Below, piece after piece: positions 31,133-42,924 of a DNA stretch of 64,000 nt (within the stretch, counting starts at the first letter, position 1; the number at the start of each line of letters is the position of its first letter). The notes beneath the pieces are model-generated. The model had not been told where the DNA came from, searched no databases, and saw only the letters and a list, made by a program, of their open reading frames with translations. A program made the position numbers and the translations under genes. Origin of the DNA: Dromiciops gliroides (taxonomy: Eukaryota > Chordata > Mammalia > Microbiotheria > Microbiotheriidae); assembly GCF_019393635.1 (NCBI RefSeq), contig NC_057863.1, forward strand, positions 624,390,291 to 624,454,290, given 5' to 3'.

Positions 31133-31230
31133 GGAAAGCTGCCTCGTTGCCCTTCCCCAAGGCTGGAGTGGTGGGAAGATCCGCCTTCTGCTGAGTCCCT
31201 TCACCTCAGTGTCCCGGGCCACCCTCCCAG
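31133..31230 (+). repeat. 98-bp dispersed direct repeat, copy 1
   Basis: Starts GGAAAGCTGCCTCGTTGCCC and ends ACCCTCCCAG. The second copy is at 32,020-32,117, 887 bp downstream, with four or five differences, the clear ones all transitions (about 95% identity by eye). Confidence 0.9.
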
Positions 31231-32019
31231 CAGCCCTTCGGGGACTGCCCCTGGCTCCTTCCCCTCCCCAGCCCAGGCTCTCCTAGCCAGACTCGGTCTT
31301 GTCCTGTCACCGGGCTGCCGGAATGCATTCTGGGCACTGGATGGACACAGCCCTGCCACCCTCCACCCCCAGCAGGGGCAAGAGAGGAACCGGGTCATCA
31401 TAGGGGATGTGCAGTGGAGAATGAGGTCTACTCAGCCTTAGTGGACCTGCCTTAACTCAGCTCCTGCCCAAAGTCAGCCCTAACCAAGCCCCGCCCCCTC
31501 CTCCCCGCCAGGAGCAGAAATGGTACCTTGTCTCCCCATCAGTCCTTTTGCCAGTTCCTCAGATGTCCCAGGCCCCTGCAAGAAAGGGCAGAGGTGGGCC
31601 GCCTGAGCCATTCCAAGCTGTCCCCGGACCTCTCCCAGGGCCACCGTCCCAGCTCGGCCTGCCCCTGTGCCTATAGCTAGATCCAGCCTGAACCAGGATT
31701 GTTTAACTCTCACTGAGCATGTGCACCTAGAAGTCAGAAAGAGTGAACGAAGGGGATTTTCCCCCTCCAAATTAACCTCCAGAAAATTTAGTACAAATTT
31801 GTGAAGCACCTACTATGTGCAGGGCATCCTTCTAGGGACTGGGGATCCCAAACTGAGACAGCCCCTGCCTTCAGGAAGCATGTGTGCTTGTGGGGAGACA
31901 AAAGGTGTACAAATAAGTACATACAAAGCATAGACGAGTGTCTGGAGGTCACAAACACTCGTCCCTATCCCTGGTCTCGTCCTTTCCCAAGCACCTTCAC
32001 GGGGCTTTGGTGGAGCTGT

Positions 32020-32117
32020 GGAAAGCTGCCTTGTTGCCCTTCCCCAAGGCTGGAGTGGTGGGAAGATCCACCTTCTGCCGAGTCCCTTCACCTCAGTGTC
32101 CCAGGCCACCCTCCCAA
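32020..32117 (+). repeat. 98-bp dispersed direct repeat, copy 2
   Basis: Same unit as 31,133-31,230. Both copies sit downstream of an L2-like 'cacctactatgtgc / cacttattaa' fragment, so the duplication or the parent repeat may be larger and diverged outside this core. Confidence 0.9.
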
Positions 32118-32466
32118 GACTAGGCCTGAATTGTTGGAGGGAGGCGGTCAGGAACCCCGCCAAGCGCTGATCCAAATAGAAGAACCCACCCGGAGACTCA
32201 CAGAGGGCGTCCTCTCCCACCATGACCCCCAGTCCGTCCTAGGCAACAGTTACCGAGCTGTGCTGGAGAGGACCAAAAGACGAGGGAGGAGCAGGCCCTG
32301 CCCTCCTGAGGCTTACACTCCCCTGGAGGTGGAAATAGATGATTTCTATGGTAAAATACAGCAAGCACTGACTCCCTATAACGGAGGAAGCCTCCAAGGA
32401 AGTCAGACGGACACCAAGAGATCCAGGCATGGGGGCTTGAGGCAAGGCAGAGATGGGAATGGTGGG

Positions 32467-32468
<2 letters not shown>

Positions 32469-32520
<52 letters not shown>
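32469..32520 (+). repeat. (CA)n microsatellite followed by CG-alternating stretch
   Basis: About 26 CA units, then CTTGCTCGCGCGCGCC, an alternating CG run. Confidence 0.96.
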
Positions 32521-32522
<2 letters not shown>

Positions 32523-33899
32523 TGCTCGCGCGCGCCCAGTGTCCCAAACCAGAATCAGCCTAGACGTTCCCGCCCTACTCCTCCCCTGACATTAGCCTTT
32601 GTCATCTGCCCTTGCCCTGCCACCCCGCACCATCACACTCACTTCTGGTTCTTTGCTTTTCCTCCTGATGCCCTTCACCTGAAGGGCCCTATCCCTGATT
32701 CTCTGGCTGATGGAACGTTTCCCTTTTGGGTTGGGGGAGGGGAGGGGAGGGGAGCATGTAGAGATGATGAGTGACTGTTCTCATCCTACGCTTCTTGAGG
32801 GCGGCTTGGCCAGGGAATGCCCCCCAACTCCTCCTGTTAGGTTTCAGAGGATCAAATTCCTACCTGTGGTTTGGGAAGGGACGCTCTACTCAACCAGCCA
32901 GCCAGCACGGAGCAGTGCTAGACACTGGGGACAATGATCTGTCTACACTGGGACCTTAGCTACTGCTGCCGGATGGGATCAGATAGCAGTGATATGCCAG
33001 CTGGTGGGTTGCGTGTAGACACGCCCAGGAATGACACCCCCATCTATACCTGCCTGTCTGGTACTCAGCTTCCTACAAGTATGATACAGTGGAAAGAATA
33101 CAGACTATGGAGTCGGGACCTGAGTTCAAATCCTGACCTCTGTCAACTCACCACCTGGGTGACTTTGGGCAAGAAAGTTCTCTCGAGACCTCAGGCTCTT
33201 CATCTGTAAAATGAAGGGCTTAGATAAGGTTCTAGCTCTATATCCAAGATGATCAGAGAAACCCCCTGCGGGCATCAGGACTTTTTGGAGGGCCTCGATT
33301 CCCCAGAATACAGCTACTTCTGGGGCAGCGGCTAGAGACAGTGGGCCAGGCCCTGGTGGCTAACAAGGCCCTAACTCCTCCCAGTCTCCTGAACCCCTAA
33401 ATCCTCGAAGTCTCCATAGCTTACAAAGCTGCTTTACTCATTTTGTAGTTTGTGTCCTAATCTCCATTTATCACTTGAAGGATGGGGGGTGGGGGTGGAA
33501 AGGGAGGTTCCATTCAATTTCACCTTCACTTATTCCTGGGGAGCAGATTGGGTGGGACAAAAAAAAAAGTTTCTGCCCTCAAAGAACTTTCTCCTGAAGT
33601 TTGTTAAAGCCTTAGGAAGGCAGACTCAGGTCTACAAAGAGAAAACTCAAACTAGCCCCTGCCTTCAAGGCTCTGACATCCTCAAGATTGAAGCCCGGTG
33701 GGTTTCAAACCCAAGCCTTCGGACTCAGTTACAGACTCCTTCCACAAGGATGCTACTTCCTACTTCCCTTGACCTTGGTGGGAAGAAAGATCTGGCCAAA
33801 CCTTTTAGAAGGGGGTGGGGGGGAGTTTGGGAATTAAGTAGAAAATTGACTTCAGGGCGGTGTGGGTGATGGGTAGTTTGGGGTTTTGGTTTTTTGTTG

Positions 33900-34150
33900 T
33901 GTTTTTTTTTCCCTTCCAAAGCATAAATAGGAGAGTATTTAAGATTGCTGCCAAAAGCGGGTTGGCCCCCTTGGTGCAGACAGGCGTGCCTGACCTGGGG
34001 GAAGCCAGGGTTAATCAGCAGGCGAGAGAGCTTGCTTGGCCCTCATTAGAGGGAGGTACATTATGGTGTCCTGGCCAGAATCCAACTTGGGTAATTACAT
34101 TCTGGCGACCTAGATTCCCCTTTCAGCTTCAATTAGATTCAGGAGGCTTC
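33900..34150. promoter_or_regulatory. Candidate conserved non-coding block
   Basis: Repeat-free sequence with several homeodomain-type ATTA/TAAT cores (CTCATTAGAG, GGGTAATTACATTC, TCAATTAGATTC). Placed in the last intron, 0.8 kb before the final exon. Inference from composition only. Confidence 0.35.
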
Positions 34151-34948
34151 TTCACTTCCCACCCCAAAATGAAGGGCAGCCTGGTTAGGAAACAAACAGA
34201 CTCTGCATTCTCTACCCAGAGTGGGCTGCCTTGTGGTTATCAGCCCCTGAAGGGAGCGGGGTAGGGGGAGAATCAGCTGCCACCAATAGGAGTGCACCGC
34301 AGGCAGGCCAAGGACCTTCCTCGGAAAGCCCCTAGAGAGGGAGTGCGTTGGGGGCAGATGGAGAAACTGAGGCTCCATGACTTGCCCATGAAGACAGGCC
34401 TAGCTCGGAAAGTGTTCCAGCTGGGGATTCGGGCCCAGGTTTCCTGTCTCCCAAGACCTGCATTATGCAGAATGCCCCCCACTCAGTGGGGAAACAGCCA
34501 TATTTTTCAGGACTGCCTGGTGGAATAAAGGCCTTGGCCAGTGGGCCTGGGGTGGGGCAGAAGGAAAGGATTCATTGAAAGGGGCAGACAAGATGACCTA
34601 CGAAGTGCCTTCAGTTCTGGAAGCCAGAAAAAGTGTGGCCTTCTCAGCCCTTTGCGCCCAGGACAAGGGAGTGCCAGCGGCATCCTGCAGGGATAGGATC
34701 ACTGGTCAGGACGCACGCCCTTGTCTGGGTGCCTGCCCGCCAGCTGCCTCATGAGATCGTGGGTTCTGAGATAGTAGGGAGCCTAAAAAAGCATCTTCGT
34801 GCTCCAGGTGGGGAAACTGAGGTTGACTTGCCCAAGGTCCCCCAGGCAGGATTTGAACCCACGGGCCTGGGGTTGCCTGCCAAGAGCGTCCCCTAGCGCG
34901 CGCGGCTCCCCCTTCGCAGATTCACCTCTCCACCCTTCTTCTCCACAG

Positions 34949-36174
34949 GGAACACCATCACCATGCCCACCGCCTCTGGAGCGAAGAAGCGCTTCTGGAT
35001 CATCGAGGACATGTCTCCTTTCGGCAAGCGCCGCAAGACGGCGTCGTCGCGCAAGATGCTGGACGAGGGCATGATGCTGGAGGGCTTCCGGCGTTTCGAC
35101 CTCTACGAAGACTGCAAGGACGCGGGCTGCCAGTTCTCGCTCAAGGTCACCCACTACCACTGCACGCGGGAGAACTGCGGCTACAAGTTCTGCGGGCGCA
35201 CGCACATGTACAAGCACGCGCAGCACCACGACCGCGTAGACAACCTGGTTCTGGACGACTTCAAGCGCTTCAAGTCGTCGCTGAGCTGCGACTTCCCCGA
35301 CTGCCAGTGGTCCGGGAATAGCACCCACTTCCACTGCCTGCGCTGCGGCTTCCGCTGCACGGACAGCACCAAGGTCACCGCGCACCGCAAACACCACGGC
35401 AAGCAGGACGTGATCAGCGCCGCGGGCTTCTGCCAGTTCAGCTCGAGCGCCGACTGCGAGGTCCCCGACTGCAAGTACAAGCTCAAGTGCTCGCACTTCC
35501 ACTGCACGTCCCCTGGCTGCAAGCACACGGTGGTGGGCATGTCGCAGATGGACTCCCACAAGAGAAAGCACGAGAAGCAGGAGCGGGGCGAGTTGATGCC
35601 CGCCGTCAGCCCGGGGCCCGAGGGGCTCCCGGCCGGCCCCCCGGACCACGAGGCCCCTCGGGGCGGCGGAGGCGGAGGCGAAGGCGTCGGCCTCGACAGC
35701 TCGCTCAACCTGGGCGCAGATCCCGGCGGTTCCCTCTTCTTCCTGCAGAATGCGGCCGCGGGCCTGGGTCTCAACGACTCTCTGGACCTGAGCAAGAAGC
35801 CCCCCGAGGGCCAGGGCCCCTGCCCCGCCGACCCCCCGGAGGCGGTGCCCTGCTCCGCCGGGGGCCTGGACGACTCGTCCCAGGAGGAAGAGGAAGAAGA
35901 GCTGAATGAAGATGAGGAAGCGGAAGAGGACGACGACGAGGACGACGAGGACGACGACGACGACGAGGATGAAGAGGAAGACGACGACGAGGACGACGAC
36001 GACGACGAGGAGGAGGACCTGAACACGGATTCCGAGGAATCGCTCCCGGACGCCGCCCAAGGGGAAGCCTTTGGCCCCAAGGGCGCCGGGGGAGGGGAGG
36101 AGACGTGTCCCCTGAACCACGGCGATGCTTCCCGGCCCCCCGCGGGAGACTTGACGGCTTCTACCTCCCCGTAG
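34949..36174 (+). CDS. CASZ1: CASZ1 final coding exon: fingers 9-11 and acidic tail
   Basis: Acceptor CTTCTCCACAG, phase 1 in; 1,226 nt ending with TAG at 36,172-36,174. It begins [20 protein letters not shown], followed by the basic stretch [11 protein letters not shown], a likely nuclear signal. Finger 9 ([19 protein letters not shown]), finger 10 ([11 protein letters not shown], with C-x2-C instead of C-x4-C) and finger 11 ([19 protein letters not shown]) follow within about 200 residues, joined by linkers of the type [12 protein letters not shown] and [13 protein letters not shown]. The tail is Gly/Pro-rich, then has about 55 residues that are nearly all Asp/Glu, and ends DLTASTSP. Confidence 0.98.
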
Positions 36175-39048
36175 CCTCCCGGACGAGGCGTGTGGCTCGT
36201 TAGTTTGTTTGCTTGTTTCTTTTAAAGTAAGACACCACAGAGACCCAGGACCCCCACAGAGAAGAGAGCCCTCCAGCATCTCCCGCGTGACCACGCCACA
36301 AAGCCCAAGGCTGGCCACCCCAGCCGGAATCCCGACGTGGGCCCGGCCCAGCAGCCGAAGAGGGGGCAGAGGCCTGAGGCCGAGGCCGGGCGGGTCTACG
36401 GAGGTGGGGGGGGGGGATTGGCTTCCGGTTTAGTATGCATATGAAATTGAAACTGGGGGAAGTAGGGGAGGGGAGCGTTTCCTCTCCTTGGGGGCCCAGG
36501 GCAGCCCTCCAGGCCTCGGATTTTCCTCCGTTTCCCACTCCCGCTTCCTTTGGCGGTTTGGCTAGCTGGTGTCTCCCCATGCCTTCCATCACCCCGGAGG
36601 GGGTTGAGGATGTGGGTCCCTTTATCCCCACCCCCCTCTCCTTCCCCAAGATATATTCCAACAAAATGGCCTTGGCTCCGTGGGGTCTCCTTTTCCTCAA
36701 GCTCACTCTCCAGCATTAAACAAAAGGGAGAGGAGGCTTCACACATGGAGGGTTGGGGGAGGGGGTATTTATTGTTAAACAGAAAAGCATTTAATGAAAG
36801 CGTGGGGGTAGGGGCTGGGGCGCTCGATCCATTCTTCCAGTCCCTCTTCCCGGGATCTTTCCTCATTATATTATCCTTTGTTTTGTTTTTTGTTTGTTTG
36901 TTTGTTTTTTTAAGATATTTATATGTAAAGCCTCCCTCTGTACAGAGATGTTCGTTTGGATGCCTGGTTGTGGTCTGGCCGCAAGAGCAGGGGCAGGGAC
37001 GCCAGGCCACCCAGGGGGAAGTGGGAGATCCTGGGAGTCCCCTTGGGAGAGAACCCAAGTCTGTCCCACCCCGGGCCTACTGGGACTCAGGTTTCCCTCT
37101 TCCCACACACCCACTCTTCCTCCTTGCACCCATCAATCCCTAGCACCTCCCCAGAGTCTAGAGGGGTAGGGGGGAGGCCCAGCCACCTCTGGAAAGGGGC
37201 GAGGAGCCTCGAGCAATACCCGCCTCGGGTGCTGGTGGCAGCCTAACCCCCCCCCCAACTCCCCACCGCTACCCTGGCCTTGGCATTCCACTTGGGGCCC
37301 TGGGGGAGCGCAGCTCAGGGAGGGAAGGTTGTCACCAAAGCAGAGGGGAGGATCACAGAAATCCGAACCCCAACCCCAGGCAGACCGCGCAGGACCCCTT
37401 CTGCCGTCTCCGCTGCTGAGGACAAACGCGGAGGGACCTCGGTGAACTTTGTAGTTGGACTTTGGGTGTTTTCTTCAGGGAAACAGTTTTTGTCAATGGG
37501 TGGGAAGTGGAGACACCCCCGCTGGGGACAGAACCCCCTACGTGACCCAGAGCAGCTGATCCGCCCGCCCGGGCTTGAGTAGGTCTTCTGCCGGTGACCG
37601 GAGACCCCTCCTACCCCCTTAAACACCCCCTCTCCCCAAGGGACTATTTATTGCTCAGGACTGTGACAATTCTCACGAGGGCTACTGTGAACCCTCCAGC
37701 TCCAGTGACCGTCCCCACCCTCAGGGCTATCTGGAGCCAGCCCTTACCGGCCCTTACTCCCGGGGCCTTCCCCCCCCCCCCACGTATCTCACTGGGCCCT
37801 CAGGAGTGGGGAGCGGAGGAGCTTGCTCATGGAGAGCCCCAGGTATTGAGCAGCGGTCGGGGCTCAGCGTGCTGAGCGGTGCCTCCCAGCCCCACCCCCT
37901 CTTCTCCCATCCTCCGCCCCGGCCCCGTTCCTGGCGGGAGAGAAAAGCACTTCGTGGACGCGTCACTGCAGGAGATTGTCAAGGAAATCTCATGGAATCA
38001 ACTGAACTGGGAAAGCTTTGCTAGACTTTGCCCCGATTTGGTGGCCCCAAAGATCCCCCAGACCTAGGGGGCATTTTCTACCCCCCCTTTTTTCTGAAAG
38101 GTTGGGGTGAGGAAGAAAGAGTGTCAGCTTTTTTTCCTTTTAACTTCCCAACCCCACCCTGGGAACAAAACCCAGGGTAAACTTGCCGTTTACATCTATC
38201 CTAAGAGGGGAGGACTGAATGGTGCTGATGGAGAGAAGGAAAAAAAAAATGGGGCTGAAGGAGATGAGGGGGGAGGGGGGGAGCTCTTCACAGCCAGCGG
38301 CTCAGGTCGTGGCAAGCAGGGCGGATGTGACTGTTGGCTTTAATATTCAGAAATGAAAAAGAAAAATTTACAAAAAAAAAAGTTGTACAGTATTTTTCCT
38401 GTAAAGGTTATTATTCTATGTAGAACAAAAGAGAAAAGGAAAAAAAAAGAGATCTGGGGTGCTGGAGGGGAGAAACTGCTTCTTGGCTTCCTGGCCACTC
38501 ACCTGCCTTCTGGACTAGCCCTTAGGTTCGGTAACTTGTGTGCAATCTCTCTCGAGGGTTTTTGTTTAGTATTTTGTTTAGAGGCCTTAACGGTTTTGAG
38601 GTTGCCTGTCTTCACACTCTAGGACCGATGAGAGGTGTGGGATTCCTACTCTTGACTTGAATTTTGTAGTAGGGGGGAAAATATTGATAATACAAGTTTG
38701 TAGTTAATTTAACATTTTGGGGGTTTTCCCTCTTAGTTCTTATACTTGTGTGGCTTCTTAAGGCTGCCGGATCCCTTATCTAGTTTCTGCTGCTGCTTTG
38801 CTGGTGTAGCTCTCAAGTTGGCCCCAATCCACCTTCAAAGTAGTCTTCCCCTTCCCTTCTCCCCTAGCAATGAGGGGGGAAATAGAGCCAGTCCCTGAGC
38901 TGGGGTGAACCAAGCTACTGGTAACTCCAACACCAGACCCTCTTCCCATCCTCATCGAGGGGTTTTTGAGGACTCCTGTGCGGTTGGGAAACTGTCTCTA
39001 ATCAAGAGACTGTCTCTTCTTAGCTTCTTCTCCATCCTGTAGGCCTTG

Positions 39049-39059
39049 GCCGCCATCTT
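39049..39059 (-). promoter_or_regulatory. YY1-like site AAGATGGCGGC
   Basis: On the minus strand the sequence reads AAGATGGCGGC, the full YY1 consensus, inside the CASZ1 3' UTR. One site by itself is weak evidence. Confidence 0.4.
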
Positions 39060-39644
39060 GTCTGAGGTTCTGAAATTCAATGAGTTGAGTGGGAGCTAGT
39101 TTGACCACCTCTCTCAAGGCTGGTCCCCCTCCCTGGACAGTGTCACTGGACAGTCCCTCCCCCCAACTCCTTCCAGCCCTAACACACCTCCCCCACCTTC
39201 TCATTTGTCCTTTACAATGGTTTGGTTGTTGGTTTTTTGCTTTGGGTTTTGTTTTTTTTAACTGAAAATGGGGGGAAAAAACCCAAACCAAGCCCGGTAC
39301 AACCTATCCAACCAGCTGGTTCTATGTTTTATTTTTTGTTCCTTTGGCCGCCCACAGCCTAGAGAGACACACCCACCTGAGTGAGCTTGGAAGGGAAAAG
39401 ATTGGGGAGGAGAGGTCAGATGGAGTATTACTGATTAAACCGAAAAAAGAACAAAATCAATTTAAAACAACACCCTCTCCCCCTCCCCCACCCCTCACCT
39501 CCCCACCCGAAGGCTCCTCCTGAGCTCTGTGACCACCTCCAGCTACCGAAGAGAAGCAATCACCATCGCCCTGTCATCGTCATCGTTCTAAGCCACAAAA
39601 ACTGGATTCAGTCTGTGGAAGGAATTTTGTAAAGAAAACAAAAT

Positions 39645-39650
39645 AATAAA
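39645..39650 (+). terminator. CASZ1: Poly(A) signal AATAAA, internal in the 3' UTR
   Basis: AAAATAATAAACC is followed after about 20 nt by a genomic A-run (39,671-39,682). It may be a used proximal site, but the A-run would also cause internal priming of cDNA. Confidence 0.5.
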
Positions 39651-39855
39651 CCATTTTTCAATGTAGCAACAAAAAAAAAAAAGAAAAAAGAAGATGAGGA
39701 CAGAGTGCGAAGTCTAGCCTTTTGTAATATATTGCACATTAGGACTACAAGCCATTGCTAGCTCATTTCGAATTTTAATGTGTAATTTTTGTTTTATTTT
39801 CTTTCTGTGGGGGAAAAATGCTTGATCCACCAACACTCTTTTTAATGTTTTATAA

Positions 39856-39962
39856 CTATGTATGTGTATATATATAAATATAAAATAATATGTATGCACA
39901 TATATATGTGTGTGTATATATCTATATGTATATACATATATATAGATATATAGATATATAGA
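39856..39962 (+). repeat. TA / TATG / TAGA microsatellite in the CASZ1 3' UTR
   Basis: Alternating TA and TG steps with several self-complementary stretches (TATATGTATATACATATATA). Confidence 0.9.
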
Positions 39963-40171
39963 GAGGTTTTGAGACAAAAAAATGCAGAAAGTGAAAACTG
40001 AACAGAGCAGTGTGTACTCCGATTACTTGAATCTGGTCTCCGCGGCACCTGCGTTATTAAGAACTGAATATTTTTCCACTTGAATTTAGTGCTATTAGAA
40101 ATTTAATATATGTGTTTTATTTATTTGATTTTTTTTTTGCATGACTGATGCAAGGTTTGACATTTTCACTC

Positions 40172-40177
40172 AATAAA
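40172..40177 (+). terminator. CASZ1: Poly(A) signal AATAAA, distal (long isoform)
   Basis: CACTCAATAAAAACTGGAAAAAAAAAG. The upstream 100 nt are AT-rich, and SINE and LINE relics resume within a few hundred bases downstream, which marks the probable end of the gene at about 40,190-40,200. Confidence 0.88.
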
Positions 40178-40664
40178 AACTGGAAAAAAAAAGTTCTCAG
40201 GTTGTCCCTTATTTTTAAAATCCCCCCCCTCAAAAAAAAAAAATCCTATCCAAAAGAGAGTGACCCAGTGACTTTGCTGTGGGGGTTATACTTGGTGTCC
40301 TCTCAAGGGTCCCCCCATCACCATGGGGTGGGAGGGAGGCAGAAAGAGAGGGGGTGCTTAGGAAAGCCAACTTTTGTTGGAAGGAAAAAGACCAGTTTTA
40401 GCCAGAACGGGATCATGGTTCTAGAGCTAGAAGGGACCTCAGAACCCATCAGGTCTAATCCCCCGAGAGCCCTTGGGAAGTCATACAGGCAGAAAGTATC
40501 AGAGGCAGAATTTGAACCCAGCTCCCTTTCTATCAAGGGAAAGAAAGTTAAACCAAGTAACAAGGGGAGAGAGCTGGGAGTCTAGCCTTAGAATAGGAGG
40601 GCTTCACCTGGGGTCCATGGTTAGAGTTTGGTGGGGGGTGGAGGAAGGAGGGGAGAGATTCAGT

Positions 40665-40990
40665 TTTCAATTCAATAACATTAAGTGCCTACTATGCTCC
40701 AGGCACAGTGCTAAGCTTGGGGGAAACCAAAAGCAAAAGACAGACCCTACCCTCAAGGAGTTTAGAATCTAACATGCAGACATTTATACAAGGCAAGATA
40801 TAGACAGGATAAATAGGGAATAATGAACAGAGGGAGAGCATTGGAATGAGGCTTCTTGGTGAAGGGGGGATTTTAGTTGGGACTTGGATCCAGAGAGGGC
40901 AATAATCGGAGCATTCCGGGCATGGAAGACAGCCAGAGAAAATGCCCAGAGCTGAGCGATGGAGTTTCTTGTTCAAGGCACAGTCAGGCG
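40665..40990 (+). mobile_element. L2-like LINE fragment
   Basis: Sequence 'aataacattaagtgcctactatgctccaggcacagtgctaagc', 'ctcaaggagtttagaatctaa', 'gggattttagttgggacttgg' and 'gcattccgggcatggaagacagcc' follow the order seen in old mammalian LINE copies. Confidence 0.55.
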
Positions 40991-40999
40991 GGAGGAGTG

Positions 41000-41118
41000 A
41001 GATGACTTGGATGGGGAAAACCATATCTTTATTTCAATATCATTGCTTTCTTTTGTAAGATTACATATTTTATTTCCCACATTTAAAAATATTATTCTGA
41101 GGAGGGCTTCCACTGGGC
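41000..41118. mobile_element. DNA transposon relic (hAT-like), partial
   Basis: Shares ATCTTTATTTCAATAT, ATTGCTTTCTTTTGTAA and AAAAATATTATTCTGAGGAGGGCTTC with the fuller copy at about 45,573-45,795. Confidence 0.55.
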
Positions 41119-41764
41119 TGCCCCCACCCACCGTGAGATTGGGTAGATGGGAGAAGAAGCCTTTCCCTACTCTTCTCCCTGGACTATGTCCTGGATCCCA
41201 GGAGAGACGGACAGTCAGCCCTGGCTCCTACTTGGCTCATCTACCTCAGTGCCTGATCCCTTCCTTCAGGGACCTGCCCCATGGGCGGGAACAGCGTGTA
41301 CCCGGATCTGGATGTTGACTGAACTCCTGTCTGGAACATGGGGTTGTAGAACCGGGAACCGGGCGAGCTCATCAAGTCGGCCCTCTGGACCCAGCCCGAG
41401 GCCACTCGCTTCCCGGATTTTGTGGATGCCACTGCTGTCATCTGGGCCCAAGGAGGTGGCTGCTGTCAAGACTGTGCGAGGAGCTTTGGACAGAGACAGA
41501 GCCCCGGCAGGGCTGAAAGACCCCAGGAAGGACCCCCAGGGGCCATTCCTGGTAAACCAACCTCCTCATTTTATAGAGAAAGAAACTGAGGCCTGGACGA
41601 TTTATGGGATTTTCCCAAACACGAGATGAAGCAGAGATTTGATCTCCAGGCCTCTGACTCCAAATCCTTTAGCTCTCTTTCCTGGAGGTAGAGTTACCTC
41701 CTATTCTTGACTTGTGTCTCCTGCCTGAGGCATGAGCCCGGGAATAAATCAGCATTTTTGATCT

Positions 41765-42099
41765 GGATGGCTTTTTTTTTTTTTGGTTTTGGTGAGGCAA
41801 TTGGGGTTAAGTGACTTGCCCAGGGTCACTTGTTAAGTGTCTGAGGCTGGATTTGAACTCAGGTCCTCCTGAATCCAGGGCCGGTGCTTTATCCACTGTG
41901 CCACCTAGCTGCCCCCCTATATCTCTTTTTAAAAGCCATCCGGGGCAGCTAGATGGCGAAGTGGATAAAGCACCGGCCCTGGATTCAGGAGGACCTGAGT
42001 TCAAATCCAGCCTCAGACACTTAACAAGTGACCCTGGGCAAGTCACTTAACCCCAATTGCCTCACCAAAAACAAACAAACAAACAAAAAGAGATATAGG
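41765..42099. repeat. Inverted SINE pair with flipped 26-bp spacer
   Basis: A reverse SINE (41,776-41,915) and a forward SINE (41,942-42,084) form a near-perfect inverted repeat. Both lack the same internal segment of the family core (AACAAGTGACCC replaces the usual AACACTTACTAGCTGTGTGACCC). The spacer 41,916-41,941 is exactly the reverse complement of the left flank GGATGGCTTTT (41,765-41,775) joined to the right flank AAAAAGAGATATAGG (42,085-42,099). Confidence 0.95.
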
Positions 42100-42924
42100 A
42101 TGAATTGAGCTAGGTGGGACCTCAGAAGCCATCCTTCCCTCCCTTAACAGATGAAGAAACTGATGCTCAAGTGACTTCCCCAAGGTCGTACAGATAGTTA
42201 AATACCCTAGGGCCCACCTGCTGTGATTCCAGGGCTAGTCATCTGGCTAACATTTTTATAATGCTTACTACGTGCCAGGCACTGTGCTAAGAGCTCTCCA
42301 AATATTACTTCCGTGCCTTCCAAGGTGCTGTGACTTCAGCAGCCCCCAACGATCAATGATCAAATGAGATTCCTATTTACAAAGCGATGAGCACCCTCCC
42401 CAGCACCTAGTAGGCGCTTAATAAATATTTGTTCCCCTATCTCTGCCGTGGGCATCTGTTAAGAACCAATCTGATCCAGGGAGTCACCGTTGCCTGGCCT
42501 GATAGGATACCAGACACAGCCAGCTTTCTCCCCACAAAGATATCCCTCATACTCTGCTCCTGGGATGCCCGAGCCAACAGCCCCCCACCCCCAACCCAGA
42601 GGTCTCTGATTCTGAGAGCGACTTAGCAAAGGGAACCCAGACACAGACCAGCTTGGGATGCCTGAGGCTGCTGATGGGCAGACATATCCACCTCTTTAGC
42701 ACTAGGGATTAAGGTTCCTCTCCCCTTCAAAGCCCCTAATGCTTGGCTGTGGCTCCTGGCCGTCCTGATTTCACACAAAACAGCAAAAGCACACTCCTAA
42801 TCCCCCCTTAGCACAGAGGGTTCCCTCCTTTCTTCTTTGGGCCTGGAATGAAGCCCACGGGCTGTTTACATAAATATGTTTGTAACAGACACACTCACCC
42901 AAATATAAATATATACATACATAT

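Larger units (their letters stand above)
30760..34948 (+). other. CASZ1: CASZ1 intron before the last exon
   Basis: Two L2-like copies (about 30,875-31,110 and 31,787-31,935), each followed by a copy of a 98-bp repeat (31,133-31,230 and 32,020-32,117), a CA array (32,469-32,520), an old SINE (about 33,080-33,250), a repeat-poor AT-rich block (about 33,900-34,150) and MIR-like relics (about 34,340-34,480 and 34,790-34,870). Confidence 0.75.
36175..40195 (+). other. CASZ1: CASZ1 long-isoform 3' UTR (about 4 kb)
   Basis: Contains no tRNA-derived SINE copy, in contrast to all flanking intervals of this size, which agrees with selection on a conserved UTR. It contains T/GTTT-rich tracts (about 36,880-36,915; 39,225-39,265), a YY1-like site (39,049-39,059) and a TATATG/TA microsatellite (about 39,856-39,962). 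Two AATAAA signals lie near the end. Confidence 0.88.
1..40200 (+). other. CASZ1: CASZ1 transcription unit, 3' part (gene continues upstream of base 1)
   Basis: CASZ1 encodes a nuclear zinc-finger transcription factor related to Drosophila castor, with known roles in cardiac and vascular development and in retinal and neural fate. The window carries 15 coding exons whose reading phases join without conflict and whose protein contains 11 copies of the unusual CASZ finger. In that finger an extra Cys pair and an H-F/Y-H-C core precede a C-x4-C-x12-H-x3-H motif. Eleven fingers is the number known for the long isoform. The first codon in the window is split, so at least one coding exon and the start codon lie upstream. 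The convergent neighbour PEX14 agrees with the human gene order. Confidence 0.97.

Noticed and set aside
31801..32589. A 262-codon plus-strand frame in the last CASZ1 intron
   Set aside because: It crosses an L2-like piece, the 98-bp repeat and a CA array, with a His-Thr run; no splice sites or family match.
34783..36318. A 511-codon open frame on the minus strand opposite the last CASZ1 exon
   Set aside because: It mirrors a GC-rich coding exon; its protein is Val/Leu/Arg low-complexity with no domain, and it crosses the CASZ1 stop, intron boundary and UTR. It is a reading-frame shadow.
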